Source of the DNA: Mesocentrotus franciscanus
Lineage: Eukaryota > Echinodermata > Echinoidea > Camarodonta > Strongylocentrotidae
Length of the DNA stretch: 64,000 nt
Reading direction: 5' to 3'
Assembly: GCA_037976565.1 (NCBI GenBank)
Contig: CP137680.1
Location: forward strand, 30,215,694 to 30,279,693
The notes under the pieces were generated by a model. The model searched no databases. It was not told the DNA's origin and saw only the letters and a list, made by a program, of their open reading frames with translations. Below are positions 1-11,306 of this stretch, one piece after another (within the stretch, counting starts at the first letter, position 1; each line of letters begins with the position of its first letter). A program made the translations under genes and the position numbers.

Positions 1-2611
1 CAAAAAAGTTAGACCCTGGGCCCCGTTGCATAAAACTTACCATCGATGGTGACTTTGCCATCAATGGCAACTACTATGGTAACAGGGCTCAACAACCAAT
101 CAAAATCAAGGTTTCCATGGTAGTTACCATTGATGGCAAAGTTACCATCAATGGTAAGTTTTATGCAACGGGGCCAAGGTTGTGGGTGTTAAAGTGATTT
201 TGAAATGTTCATATTATTTTTATGTTTCCGTTCAAAAAGCGATCAGTTTGATACAGCAGGTATTAACTTTCTTATTTATATATTGCAACCAAAACTTGAG
301 GTTGGATATCAAATACAAATGAAAAAACTAAAAGATAGATAACAATGGTAGAAATAATGTGCACAAAGTTAAAGAAACTGATCCATTAGTTGATCACCCC
401 TTTCCCCGGTAACTATTTCTTATAGGGCTCATTTAAATCCACCAGTCGTAAAATTAGCCTTTAAACTTTCCGATATGGCGAGCCTCCTTCTTTCACATGA
501 CGTTTAGTCGCCAGAAATCCTGGAGGCATTTGACAAACAATTGTCATATGTCGATCATACTACCCATCAAAACAGAATTGTTTAAAAAGCTGGAGCAAGA
601 AATTTCACGCGGGCAGGCGGGGAGCAATAATTGTTCAGCTGCTCCTTCACTGTCATAACCGCAACAGTTTTAGAAAGGAAGACCCTTTGCTTGTTTGCAT
701 GTCACTTCTGTTCTCGACAGTAACAATTTTCATCCCGTCATCAGTTATTTCTTGCGACGCACGGTTGTCGTGCCCTTTCCTGGGAGAAACGAGTTCAACC
801 ATTTGATCAGTCGATGAATCTAGTTCAAGAAATGAGAATATGTTCTAATAACTGTTTCAATGATCTTATTTCATAATTTTCTTGATCTTTATGAGTAAGA
901 ACAGGATGCATACAAGAGAGAATAACAAAATAAAAATCCAAGCATATTCTTAAACTCTTAAAAAAGGTTTATCATAAACGTGCCTTAATTCATATTAAAG
1001 TAGCCCACCCCCGCAAAGATTTTTTAAAGGTTTCTTTTAAAGAAATTAGATGGACACATATAAGAGAGTAACATAGATTTTTAAGCAATTGACTCAGACT
1101 CTTACAAAAAAAAGGGATCATCATCAATGTGGTTTAATGCATTTTAAAATCAACCGATAAAATTTAAACATACCATATTATAAAGAGCAATATCTTTAAA
1201 GTCTGCCACGATGAACAGAGGAACAGAGAGGGGTAATATGAAAAAAGAGAGAGAAGGGGCATCAGGACGACAAGCCTTTGAAGTCTGATGATGATGATGA
1301 GATTGCCTTCAAGAGTTTGTATGACTGGAAAACACTTCAAACCTCCTCAAAATGGTGCCATAAGCGTTCAACCTTCCCCTTGAAATACGATCTAGTGGAA
1401 TTCATTGATGAAAACAAGCACATGGAAATTATGATTGGCAGTTGAAGTGTTTTGATAAACACCGCGGGATTTATCCGTCAATAGAATGAGATCTCATTCA
1501 ATGTTCATTGTCAGAATCTATTTACTGATCCATTCAGCGCTACACCCAATTGCCATCCGAAATAATGTTTTTTATTACTCAAATTCAAGTCGAGGAAATG
1601 CATCCGTGTGCAAGATAAAACGACCTAAACCCTTATCAAAGTGAGGTTCACAAGAACCGATCACTTACGTTTCATTTGGATCTTGATTGGCGAGCTGTAA
1701 TTGACATAAGGAAATGAGAGTTTCACTGTACCCTCGGATTAAATTAAGCATTACAAAACTTTCCACGGGAGAATCACTTTATTTAAACAACATATACTCA
1801 AATATGCCAGGATTTATATGCTCTCATTGATTTCTGTGATCGTCCTAAGTCGTTGAGGAGAATAACCTTTTGTGAAAGATCTAGCATACGTATCATGGTT
1901 AATATAAAGGTGGGTTACAAAACATTGTTTGTTTAAAAAAGCTCGTGATTGAGATTAGAATAAATTACATTTTCATTTCTTCATTAAAGGGCCATATCTT
2001 TTTTAGAGATCTTTCAAGAACGAACGCGAAACGAATTGACATGTAAAAATGCAACGCCTACCTCTGTTATAATGTATCCGTAAACATGAAAATAATTTTC
2101 TTCAGGTTTATACAGAATGTCGGCGATTGGGTGTCAGTTTAATCAAAGCGACCAACAAAAATGGAAATTAATTTGATTGAATAAAAAGTAGGACATAAAC
2201 AATGCCTGACTTTGAAGGAAAAAAAGATAAATCAAAGTGGAGAACGCAGTAAAAAAAAATACATGCTCCTTGTATACCCCATGACAGACGATATAAAACA
2301 AGGTCAAAAGAGAAGGCTTAAGACAAAGAGTGTTTCTGTTAAAGAGCTTTAAACGGACCAGAAGTATACTGTGGTCTGTCGGGAAAAAATACCCATGGTT
2401 TTCAGGTTAAAGTGATCCTCGATTTCTAAAGTCATCACCAATTTAAAACACTTTAACATATATATGTTGTTGAAATGTGTACTTTGTATAGTATGAACCT
2501 TTTTCACATATAATTATATTCATGAACATTTATTGAGTATTTGTTGATGAATACCGACAGTTCATGACAACCATGTAACTAGACTTTCATTCTTTTACGT
2601 TTCCTAAACAG
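1..2611. other. Upstream region, intron or 5' flank of the sGC gene
   Basis: The first exon seen at 2612 needs a preceding exon ending in phase 1, so at least the 3' part of this stretch is intron. I could not recognise the missing N-terminal exons here. It holds a palindromic element at 19-175, a coding-like open run at 1242-1445, and otherwise AT-rich sequence with no clear feature. Confidence 0.6.
19..175. mobile_element. Small palindromic non-autonomous element (MITE-like)
   Basis: About 157 bp. The left arm starts GGCCCCGTTGCATAAAAC and the right arm is its reverse complement ending in GGGGCC. The arms pair over about 60 bp with only a few mismatches and include internal short repeats of the form CCATNGATGGTNAC. 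There is no coding capacity. I could not fix the target-site duplication. Confidence 0.7.
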
Positions 2612-2784
2612 GTTTAGAGTACACAGTATTTATGGAGAGGTTCGGAGAGGAGTTTTTCTGTCTGTGTTTCGAGCAATATGGCACATTTCTACAAGCTTTA
2701 GGCGGGTCCCTAGTCGAATTCTATAGCAACATTGATGGCCTTCAGCAACACATCGCATCATTAAAGCTTACCAGTAATCACAGG
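2612..2784 (+). CDS. GUCY1A: sGC alpha exon, C-terminal part of H-NOX-like domain
   Basis: This exon encodes 57 residues containing FGEEFFCLCFEQYG and ALGGSLVEFYSNIDGL. These match the helical segment near the end of the H-NOX-like domain of sGC subunits (family pattern GEEFF..CF......A.GG.L.DF...D.L). The acceptor AG is at 2610-2611. The exon starts with two bases that complete a codon from an upstream exon. The donor GTAATA follows an AGG codon at 2784, so it ends in phase 0. The ATG at 2632 is internal, not a start: the upstream in-frame residues Leu-Glu-Tyr-Thr-Val-Phe run back to the splice site and the family needs a longer N-terminus. The open frame past 2784 is intron read-through. 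Confidence 0.9.
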
Positions 2785-3526
2785 GTAATATTTCTTCTCA
2801 TCTTTGTTTCAAATGCTGATTTAGTTAAACATGAATGTCAATTGTGCAGTTGTAAACTTGAATGTTTATTTACTGTTCCTACAGCCAGTAGTTTATTGTA
2901 TGATACCCACCTTGAGGTATGGCTAATAAGAGGGTGTAGGGAGGATGTAACTACAACGTTGATTATTTCTGTCGGAAAATATGACGTGTTCTTAGCCTTG
3001 TCGGAAAATTGACACTCACCGTAAATCTTATCTGACCTATTTGATCTTTTATTTTCATCCCCCCTACGTTTTTCCTTTATCATACTTTTTGAAAGAGATA
3101 CACAGCTTGTTTTTCTGTTTTCTTTCTTTTTGTATAAGCCCCGAGGCTATCCTAATTGGATGTAAATTTCACAGCAGTAATAAGTGTCGTATCTCAGCTC
3201 TGATTTGATTTAATGACACGGGTTACATACAAATTGACATAATGGGAGCAATAAAACAAACTAATATCAGGATTGAGAATAATATTTGTTATTGTTCTAT
3301 TATACGGGAAAGATCCCGTCTTTTTCAATCGATAAAACAAAACGTATTGTATATATCAATGGTAATGTTTCGATGGTGTTTGATATTCATGCGCTTATAT
3401 CCATCTCGAGGGAAGCTCAGGGCGTGTTTAAAGCTTTATGCTATTACCCTAGATTTTGTACGGCTTCTATACAGGGTGCTAAAAGCAATCAAGAAATGTA
3501 TTACTAGCAGGTACCCATTTTCTATC

Positions 3527-3590
3527 ACTGTGTAAGAGTGACAAATGTAGGTTAATGTCTCGCCAAAGGATGTTAGTTTCGCACGTGGGA
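3527..3590 (-). mobile_element. Degenerate SINE fragment
   Basis: Read on the minus strand, this contains AACATCCTTTGGCGAGACAT followed by TAACCTACATTTG. It aligns with the post-tRNA part of the SINE at 45600-45862 (ACGTCCTTTGGCTAAACATT then AATCTACATTCG). The tRNA-like head is not clearly kept. A B-box-like GGGTTCGATAAC lies on the other strand near 3680, so the boundaries are unsure. Confidence 0.5.
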
Positions 3591-3841
3591 TTTTAATTCG
3601 GACCAGTTGATCCTAATGGAACGATGTCATGTCCAGTTGTCAATCGCCCATCTGATATTTGAGCCGGAAGGTATCGGGTTCGATAACAAGACATTTTATC
3701 ATTGGGTAGGGCTAACGCTTACCCTCATCTTCAATTAGTATTATAATATGCTTTGTATAGTACTTATAGACAAAACTTTTCTGCATGCTTGTCTACAAGT
3801 ATATATCATCATATATCATTGATTAACGAGTATATCTTTCA

Positions 3842-4044
3842 GGGTTGGTCAGATATGGCGCGGTAAACCGCCGCAAAATAACGGGTTTATTTTACGTGTA
3901 AATGAACGGCAACAAAGGACTTGCGTGTAATCACTGAGCTATGTGTCATAAGATACGAAAATGTGAAGCGTATTAAACTTTACATGATTTATGTCATCAT
4001 AAAGAAAACCCCCGCGGTTTTACCGCGTCATATCTGAACGAGCC
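3842..4044 (+). mobile_element. Terminal-inverted-repeat element, copy 1
   Basis: About 203 bp with ends TCAGATATGGCGCGGTAAAC and, reversed, GGCTCGTTCAGATATGACGC. Its internal sequence matches the reverse complement of 27213-27437 along most of its length, including GATACGAAAATGTGAAGCGT against GATACGGAAATGTGAAGCGT. Two copies in opposite orientation with shared ends indicate a non-autonomous DNA transposon. No transposase is present. Confidence 0.75.
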
Positions 4045-4147
4045 TTTATAATTTCTTTCTGAAGATGAAATCTAAATTGATGTATTATGTATCAAGGCAG
4101 GTTCGTAGGCACTATGTTGTTTGTAATTAATCGCATTAATATTTTTT

Positions 4148-4375
4148 GGCCCGAATTCACAAAGGAGGTTTAAATTTAACCCATGGTTTAAACCCTCATT
4201 TACATAACCCATGGTTTAAAATTAGCGCAAATTAAGCGTACCTTGCCTTGCGCGCGTCTAATATTGGACCTCTGACTTGTGTCGCGCTTATTTTGCGCTT
4301 ATTTTAAACCATGGGTTATGTAAATGAGGGTTTAAACCATGGGTTAAATGTAAACCTCCTTTGTGAATTCGGGCC
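4148..4375. mobile_element. MITE-like element with ~90-bp terminal inverted repeats
   Basis: 228 bp. The ends are GGCCCGAATTCACAAAGGAG and its reverse complement. The arms run about 90 bp with roughly three mismatches and contain repeated CCATGGTTTAAA. The centre of about 45 bp is unique. The high arm identity suggests a recent insertion or strong arm homogenisation. No coding sequence. Confidence 0.8.
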
Positions 4376-6478
4376 ATTAACTTTACACATATTATTCATT
4401 CATTCATTCAGTTCGTCAGTCTATCAATCAGTCATTTATTCAATTTTGTTATTGTAAATATTTTAAAAGCAAATAAACGTAATATCCATACTGCGGCCGA
4501 TGAAATGAGATACCTTAATTTAAACTTATCCTCATCATTGGCAATGTATAAAGAAATAAATGTTTCAGATTATAATATATAATACTGTGTAGGAAACTTA
4601 GGAAAAGGCATATAATAACTTCGTAAATCAAACTTTTCGCTGAAATATATGAATGATATGGATCCTAGATTATACATAACATAGGATACCAACATACACA
4701 ATTTAAGATTGAGTTATGATATAAGTGAGCAGAAAAACAATATAAAGAAAAAAATTTGGATGGACATTTCATTGGCACTTAGAATACAAATTCACTTTAA
4801 ATTGTTTTTTGTTATAAGTTAGGCCATTTTTTATGTTAAAAATATGACCTGTGGTTTAGTAAAATTCTAAATATTCGATAAAGCATTTCTCACAGATTTG
4901 TCAGTAATAATATTTATTCATCTTGATGAAGTTTCTATCAAAAGAAAGGTTTGACCTTGTCGCTGTTTATCTTAGTGCAAACTAGGTCTTTGCACAGTGC
5001 TCTGTTAATGCATGTCCGATTTTAATCCATTAGGGGAGCTTTTATCCAAGTATCTAATCAAAACAATTGGAATGGAAATCAATCCTTCCTCCGTGCATTT
5101 CGAATAAAAGAAAAAAAGAAAAAGGATTATCGCGAAATTTAAAGAGAAATTATGTATATGCCGGTATTCTTGACTACAAGATATGATCTTTTATAAATTC
5201 TATCTTATTTATTCTAGTTTTGTTACGAAAAAAATCAAATCAAATACTTGTGGAACGAATTTGCTGGGAAGATTGAAAACGTATGAGAATAAGATTGTAA
5301 TCCCCCGACCAGTCAATTTTGCTCCTTTTCGATAAGCTGATTTGATAACCGTGTTCTGGAAGCTCAGGAGCCGACTTCCCTCCAATGTTTTCATACGAGG
5401 GAGCAGGGAGAAACCGATTTTTCTGTCAAAATATTTTTGCTGCAGTGGGTAGAATGAGCCCTAGTGAAGCATGAAATTTGATTAGGAATTGATTAGGTTG
5501 GAAAAGGGTCCCTTTTGAGAGGATAAAAAGCTTTGAGCGTGTCGGTATGACTGCCCCTGATATGCCATTTAAATGGCAAGCTTTGGTCGGTGTAGCTCCC
5601 AATTATTCATGGCATATGTGCCTGTATTGAACACATGCATGTGTATAGGCGTGTGTTTGATCATTCAATACATGCTACTCCGATAAGCACCCATTGTTAT
5701 AAAATGTCTTCATTATGTAATTGATGAATTCGTATTAAACTGTGATTGTATAATCAGTAAACCTTAATAACTCAATCTAGCGCGATTCTGTCATATTGTG
5801 ATAAAGCAGATGAATCAAAACAACATCTTCATTTATAATTGATCACCAGTTAATGTCTTCCCATAGAATGCAACATATCACAATAAATATTCAATATCTA
5901 TATTCAATATTTCATGTGAGTATAAACGTAGTGTTATTTGAAGGGGGATATTTCAGATGGCAAGTCAAAGGTCCCCGAGGTACAAAGTGAAAGAAGAAGA
6001 AGGAGATCAAGAGAAAAAAGTTACAAGAAAAAAAAATCTTTGTTGATTTACCTTTTTATATCTCATGGACCTGCTGTGTTTTGAGCCTGTTCTGTCTTCC
6101 AGAGTTTTGACAAACTGGTCTCTCGCCCACTATGAATCTGCTTTTTATCTTTAACGTTATCCTATCGACAAGATAAATTGTAAATATCTCACAAGATATT
6201 GTTTGTATGTTTCTATTTTGTTTTAAATGCAATAGAAGTATAGTCTGAATAGTAAACTAAATTTGATGTATCTTGAATGAACTAGCAAAATGTAAGAGAA
6301 CATCAAGGGCACATATATCACCCCTGCGCTTATGAAATATCTAAGGAACATTTGATCCATTCATATTTACTCATGGTATCAATGTTGTATACAAGTATAT
6401 TGAATGTGGTCCTATATTGATTTGATTTATTGTAATCCACTCATTTTCATTTCTAATCCTTTATTTCTGTTGCCATAG

Positions 6479-7036
6479 CCACCATCGTTTCGCTGCTCCA
6501 CGAGGGACGATGACCGACACATTCTACTTCATATGTACACAGAGAGCACATGCATCTCGCAAAGCATGGCGGGACAGATCAAAATGGCGTCCATTCTTTT
6601 GTTCAATTCTTTCGTCGACGTTCAAATGGGTGAACGTGTTGGGAACCATTCAGTGTACATAATCCAACCACTCCTGGATGAAGCCCATCCAAATTGTGAT
6701 AAAGAGAGGCTTGGACATCCTGTCCAGTCAATTTCAAACATGTCAACCAGGAGAAAAGACGCCAAACTTTCGGTCGATACCTTCAGCTCAGCCTTTCCCT
6801 TCCATGTCATGTTCAACAGACAGCTGTTGATAAAGCAACTTGGTGATACCATTGTGAGGATGATGGCTACAGCCCTGGCTGCTGATGGACTCAATTTTAG
6901 CTCTTACTTCAAGGTGCTGTCTCCACCATTGGAACGGGTCACATTTGAGAGTATTCTTGCAAACATTAATTTGTGTTATGTAATCACTACCACGTGTGTT
7001 CTGTCAGGACTCTCCAGCACGGAAAGCAAGTATTCG
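6479..7036 (+). CDS. GUCY1A: sGC alpha exon, end of H-NOX-like domain and PAS-like region
   Basis: This exon encodes 186 residues (58-243). It opens with PPSFRCS, matching the conserved (A/S)PSFxC of sGC subunits, then ILLHMYTES. In beta subunits the aligned position is the heme-propionate motif Y-x-S-x-R; here it reads M-Y-T-E-S, so all three key residues are changed, as expected for a heme-free alpha. SVDTFSSAFPFHVMF (about 155-169) starts the PAS-like H-NOXA region, and FSSYFKVLSPPLERVTFESIL continues it. The acceptor is CCATAG at 6473-6478 and the donor GTAAGT at 7037-7042, both phase 0. The ATG at 6533 is internal. The region between the H-NOX end and PAS (NHSVYIIQPLLDEAHPNCD) is poorly conserved in the family. 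Confidence 0.93.
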
Positions 7037-7102
7037 GTAAGTTTCATTTAATCGTTAATATACCATTTGAACTTTGGAATTTCTTAAAGTTTCTTTACTG
7101 CA

Positions 7103-8135
7103 ACATGGTTCTTCCACCTGCCATGGTGCGTGCGTGCGGTGCTTCCCCTACCATTGTGCGTGTAGTGCTTTCGCCTGCCATGGTTCGTGTGGTGTGTCTC
7201 CACCTGCCATAGTGCGTGTGGTGTTTTCATTTACCATGGTGCGTGTGCTGCTTCCACCTACCATGGTGCATGAGATGCTTTCATTTCCATTACAAAAGAG
7301 TACCATGGTAACCATGGTTTTTTGTCGAAATTACCATCCACCATGGTAACCATGGTAACCATGGTATCACAAAATGATAAACATAGTGTCATCAAACAAT
7401 GAATTTCATTGTTTGATACCATGGTGGATGGTAATTTGGACAAAAAAGGGTTACCATGGTGCGTGTGGTGCTTCCACCTGTCATGGTGCTTCCCCCTACT
7501 ATGGTGCGTGTGGTGCATCCATCGATCATGGTGAGTGCGGTGCTTCCTCCTGCCATGGTGCGTGTAGTGCTTTCACCTGTCATGGTGCATGCGGTGCTTC
7601 CACCTACCACGGTGCGTGCGGTGCTTTCATTAACCACGGTGCGTGTGGTGCTTTCACCTGCCATGGTGCGTGTGCTGCTTCCACCTACCATGGTGCATGC
7701 GGTGCTTTCATTTCCATTACAAAAGAGTACCATGGTAACCATGGTTTTTGTCCAAATTACCATCCACCATGGTAACCATGGTATCACAAAATGATAAACA
7801 TAGGGTCATCAAACAATGAATTTCATTGTTTGATACCATGGTGGATGGTAATTTGGACAAAAAAGGGTTACCATGGTGCGTGTGGTGCTTCCACCTGTCA
7901 TGGTGCTTCCCCCTACTATGGTGCGTGTGGTGCATCCATCGATCATGGTGAGTGCGGTGCTTCCACCTACCACGGTGCGTGCGGTGCTTTCATTAACCAC
8001 GGTGCGTGTGGTGCTTTCACCTGCCATGGTGCGTGTGGTGCTTCCACCTACCATGGTGCGTGTGGTGCTTTCACCCATCATGGTGGTTATTAGGCTTCCA
8101 CATATCATGGTAGGTGTGGTGCTTCCTCCTGCAAA
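7103..8135. repeat. 27-bp minisatellite with 417-bp higher-order repeat
   Basis: Tandem units of about 27 bp with consensus near CCATGGTGCGTGTGGTGCTT plus TCACCTG. Within it a block starting near 7273 recurs near 7690 with an offset of exactly 417 bp (for example AAAATGATAA at 7371 and 7788). Because 27 and 417 are multiples of three, long open frames appear on both strands; these are not genes. It starts 67 bp after the donor of the exon ending at 7036. Confidence 0.9.
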
Positions 8136-11100
8136 TTATAATTACGGTGAATAATTGAGCCTCTCAGATTAAATGTTACTGTGTGAGTGTTTTACAAATG
8201 TTATCTTGTGAGATAATGTTCTAATATTGTCTAATACCTACAAAGTTTTCACTGATTTAGCATTAAAGAAAGGCACTTGTTTAACATCTGTCCTTTTAAA
8301 ATCGTTCATTGCATGATACGTATTTTGATATCAGGTAAGACGAAACTTAGACTATGCTTGATATGCGTAATAACTTACATACCCTACAAATATTACTCTA
8401 GGGCTCTATTGGGGGCTATTTCTCTAGCCTTTCTGAAACATTAAAGGGCGTGGGTGGTATGAGGCACAAGGTTGTAGACGGACCCTCTATGTATGCTTCT
8501 ACGTCATTACAAATTTTTTTTTGCCTGTATGCATGTCTTTTTTCCCATCCTCTTAATGCCTTAAGAATCAATATGTCTGGCTGAAGAGCGAGATGGAAAA
8601 GCAGAGAAACAAATCGAAGGGAAATAAGTCTAAATAGTACCAGAAAATAAGCTAGTAACACATCGGAAGCCATGAGGATACTTGTAAAGGTTGAAGAATG
8701 TACATGTCAATTTGAGGTTACAACGGTCATAATGTAGTATATCCTCTGGTCCTTTGCAGGGCCTCTAATTTGTTTTGCAAATGTTTTGTCAGACCACTCC
8801 ATTTAAGCTCAATTTGTTTATCTTTATTCATTGGAATTAAGGAGACATTCCAAGTGGCGAGTTATCCTAGGGGTACTCTTTTTTAGATTAACAGCTGGCT
8901 TTTTGTACATGTTTAAATGTCATGCCGCAGTCACATTAATCTATCGTATTCAAGACACTGTCCCCTCTAGTCTGTTTGGGAATTAGATCTATCGAATGAA
9001 ACGTCATTACCTCTACTCCTTTATTAAAATCATCATTTATTGTGTTTCTTAAAGAATATAATGACCTCGTTTTAATCCAGTCCTTCAGGACAATCACGAA
9101 AGTCGCATCAAATCAAACAAAATGGCAGACGTGACATGGTCTTAATGAGCTCCTCTTAACTGCTAAGTATGTTATTGATCTCAATCAATTGATTTAGACA
9201 CACATGACCTAATCATGGCTTGATTTTACTTCCGATCCTTCCACATTGGTGTGGTTAAGTCATGCATGAAGGTTATCATGATATGAAGTCATCATGTTCA
9301 TTATATGCAGACCATCTGTGCTAGAAATTAAATCCCGTGATGCGCACGCATTCGTAGGACAGCGTTCATGTGTATAGGAAAGATAACATATTTCTGTCTT
9401 GAAATGTGCTTTCACAATCAAAGAAAAGTTAAGGTAGAGCTTAGCAGGGTAGTTAACCGAATCTTCTTTCCTTTTTCTCCTATATTTGGGTATAATTTGG
9501 AGTTATACGATTATAATAATTAGCATTGCTAGCATATGTTCTTTTAATGGTTGAAATACCTGGTATTGATTTAGATGATGATGAGCTGTTAACAGGGTCA
9601 CAGATATTTTAATGGTTGAACATGTGTTTATGGTTTTGCATCCAAATATCATATTTAGTGGTCAGAAGATAACATCACAAATTTTTGTAGTGAGTCCCTT
9701 TTCTTGTTATTTATCCAATGTTATCAAATGTATTAATTAATTTGATAAATTTGATTCGTACTCTGATTGATACTACTCCAAGTTGCCTTTGACGTTTAAA
9801 TTCAGATTGTGGCAAGTTTTAAAAGTATTCCCCGAGCCATTTAAAAAACACTTTTTAATAAAAAATAACTTGTATAACATAGAATTAATGAGACGGAAAT
9901 ATTTATTGAAATCATAACCACCATTTATAAGTGCATTTCAAAAGAATGGAGGAAAATGGATATGTCCTTAGGCCTAGAGATGAAATAATTTTCCAGATAA
10001 TTGCTAGAGTGAGCTAAAGTGGATGCTCTTCAAATAATATCAGATTTGATTTAGTTACTTTATTTATTTATTCTTCGAAAGTCAAGTGTAAGCATGAGAG
10101 TGTTGGCATTTCTAGCTCCAAATTGAAAATGGGTATTTGGTAAGGGTACAATGATAAAGGCTTATAGAAGCACTGATTTAAGCTTCCCCTTTCACTTCGG
10201 TACAGATGCAGGAACTCTTTTTATAATGACAAATGAAACAAATGTATCAAGCTGTCAAGATTATCTGATATATACATCGAAACACATTAACATTAGGTTT
10301 GATGTTCTTGCCTTGAGAGTATTATGTTATTAAGTATTCAAAAGCTCCTATGGAAACAGAGGTTATATTTTAAAACTTTATTTTATTGCATAATAGACGA
10401 TTTTTCCTATTACTGTCCCTTGCACACAAGTCCAGGCGACGTACTTTTATATTCCATACAATCTAGAACTTTAATACCGCTCAGGATTTGTTTAATAGTT
10501 TAAGAGGATCTCATAATAGCTTTTCGAACGACCTTTTAAAGAGAAACATGATCGCAAATATTTTCGGATTTCAACTCAAGACCAATTTTAATACCCTATT
10601 GTAATTATATCTCCAAAAAATCATTATTAGACTACTTAATACGTCATTGTCATGTTCGCACAATAACAGGTAACTCACAGAGCTATCGAAATGGTCTTAG
10701 GTTGATTTTTAGAAAGTAGTTGTGATCGTGCTGAACTATCTCTCGAATCAATACCTTACTATCAACAGTAGATATGAACTTATTCTGTGAATGTTGAGGC
10801 AGACTAGCTGAATGACTTCTGCTTGTCTGCACTGATTTGTGCAATGAAGAGAGATAGAAAGTACCTGGAAAGTCGGGTCGGACTGATCGATAAATATTCC
10901 CTCATTTTCAACGAGAGAATGTTTGAAATTTGTTTGGTAGCCCGCCTTGTGGAGGGACACATTAGTGTAGTCATCTGAAAAGATCCCGGGCAGGCAGACT
11001 AGGGGAAACGGGAAGGAGGGCAATAGAACACCCATCCTTGAGATTGTATTAAGCGTTAATTTACTCGATTATGTGCTGGTAAGTTATGTCAGAAGGAATG

Positions 11101-11192
11101 CAAGAATCCGCTCTCTCATTGCTATCGCAGGTGTTGCGAGGCGAGGGTTAATTCAATCAATAATTTCTGACTGAGAGACGATTTACAAGTGA

Positions 11193-11306
11193 ACAGAGAC
11201 ATACCAATAGCAAGGGCCGCATCAAACATCACAGAGACATACCAATAGCAAGGGCCGCATCAAACATCACAGAGACATACCAATAGCAAGGGCCGCATCA
11301 AACATC
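11193..11306. repeat. 38-bp direct repeat, three perfect copies
   Basis: Three adjacent identical 38-bp copies beginning ACAGAGACATACCAATAGCA, followed by a CT-rich stretch. The perfect identity suggests recent tandem duplication by slippage or unequal exchange. Confidence 0.92.

Larger units (their letters stand above)
2785..6478 (+). other. sGC alpha intron (3694 bp, phase 0)
   Basis: GTAATA donor and AG acceptor. It contains a SINE-related fragment near 3527-3590, a terminal-inverted-repeat element at 3842-4044 and a near-perfect palindromic element at 4148-4375. Nothing gene-like was seen from 4380 to 6470. Confidence 0.85.

Noticed and set aside
2632..3012. Open frame starting with Met-Glu-Arg-Phe as a stand-alone gene
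   Set aside because: It is an internal sGC exon plus intron read-through. The splice acceptor at 2610-2611, in-frame upstream residues and homology end at 2784.
7074..8154. Several long open frames on both strands rich in His/Gly/Ala or Val/Pro/Thr
   Set aside because: They come from a 27-bp minisatellite whose period is a multiple of three, so stops are absent in many frames. No domain or conservation.
11193..11306. CRISPR-like direct repeats
   Set aside because: The 38-bp copies are directly adjacent without spacers and the DNA is eukaryotic.
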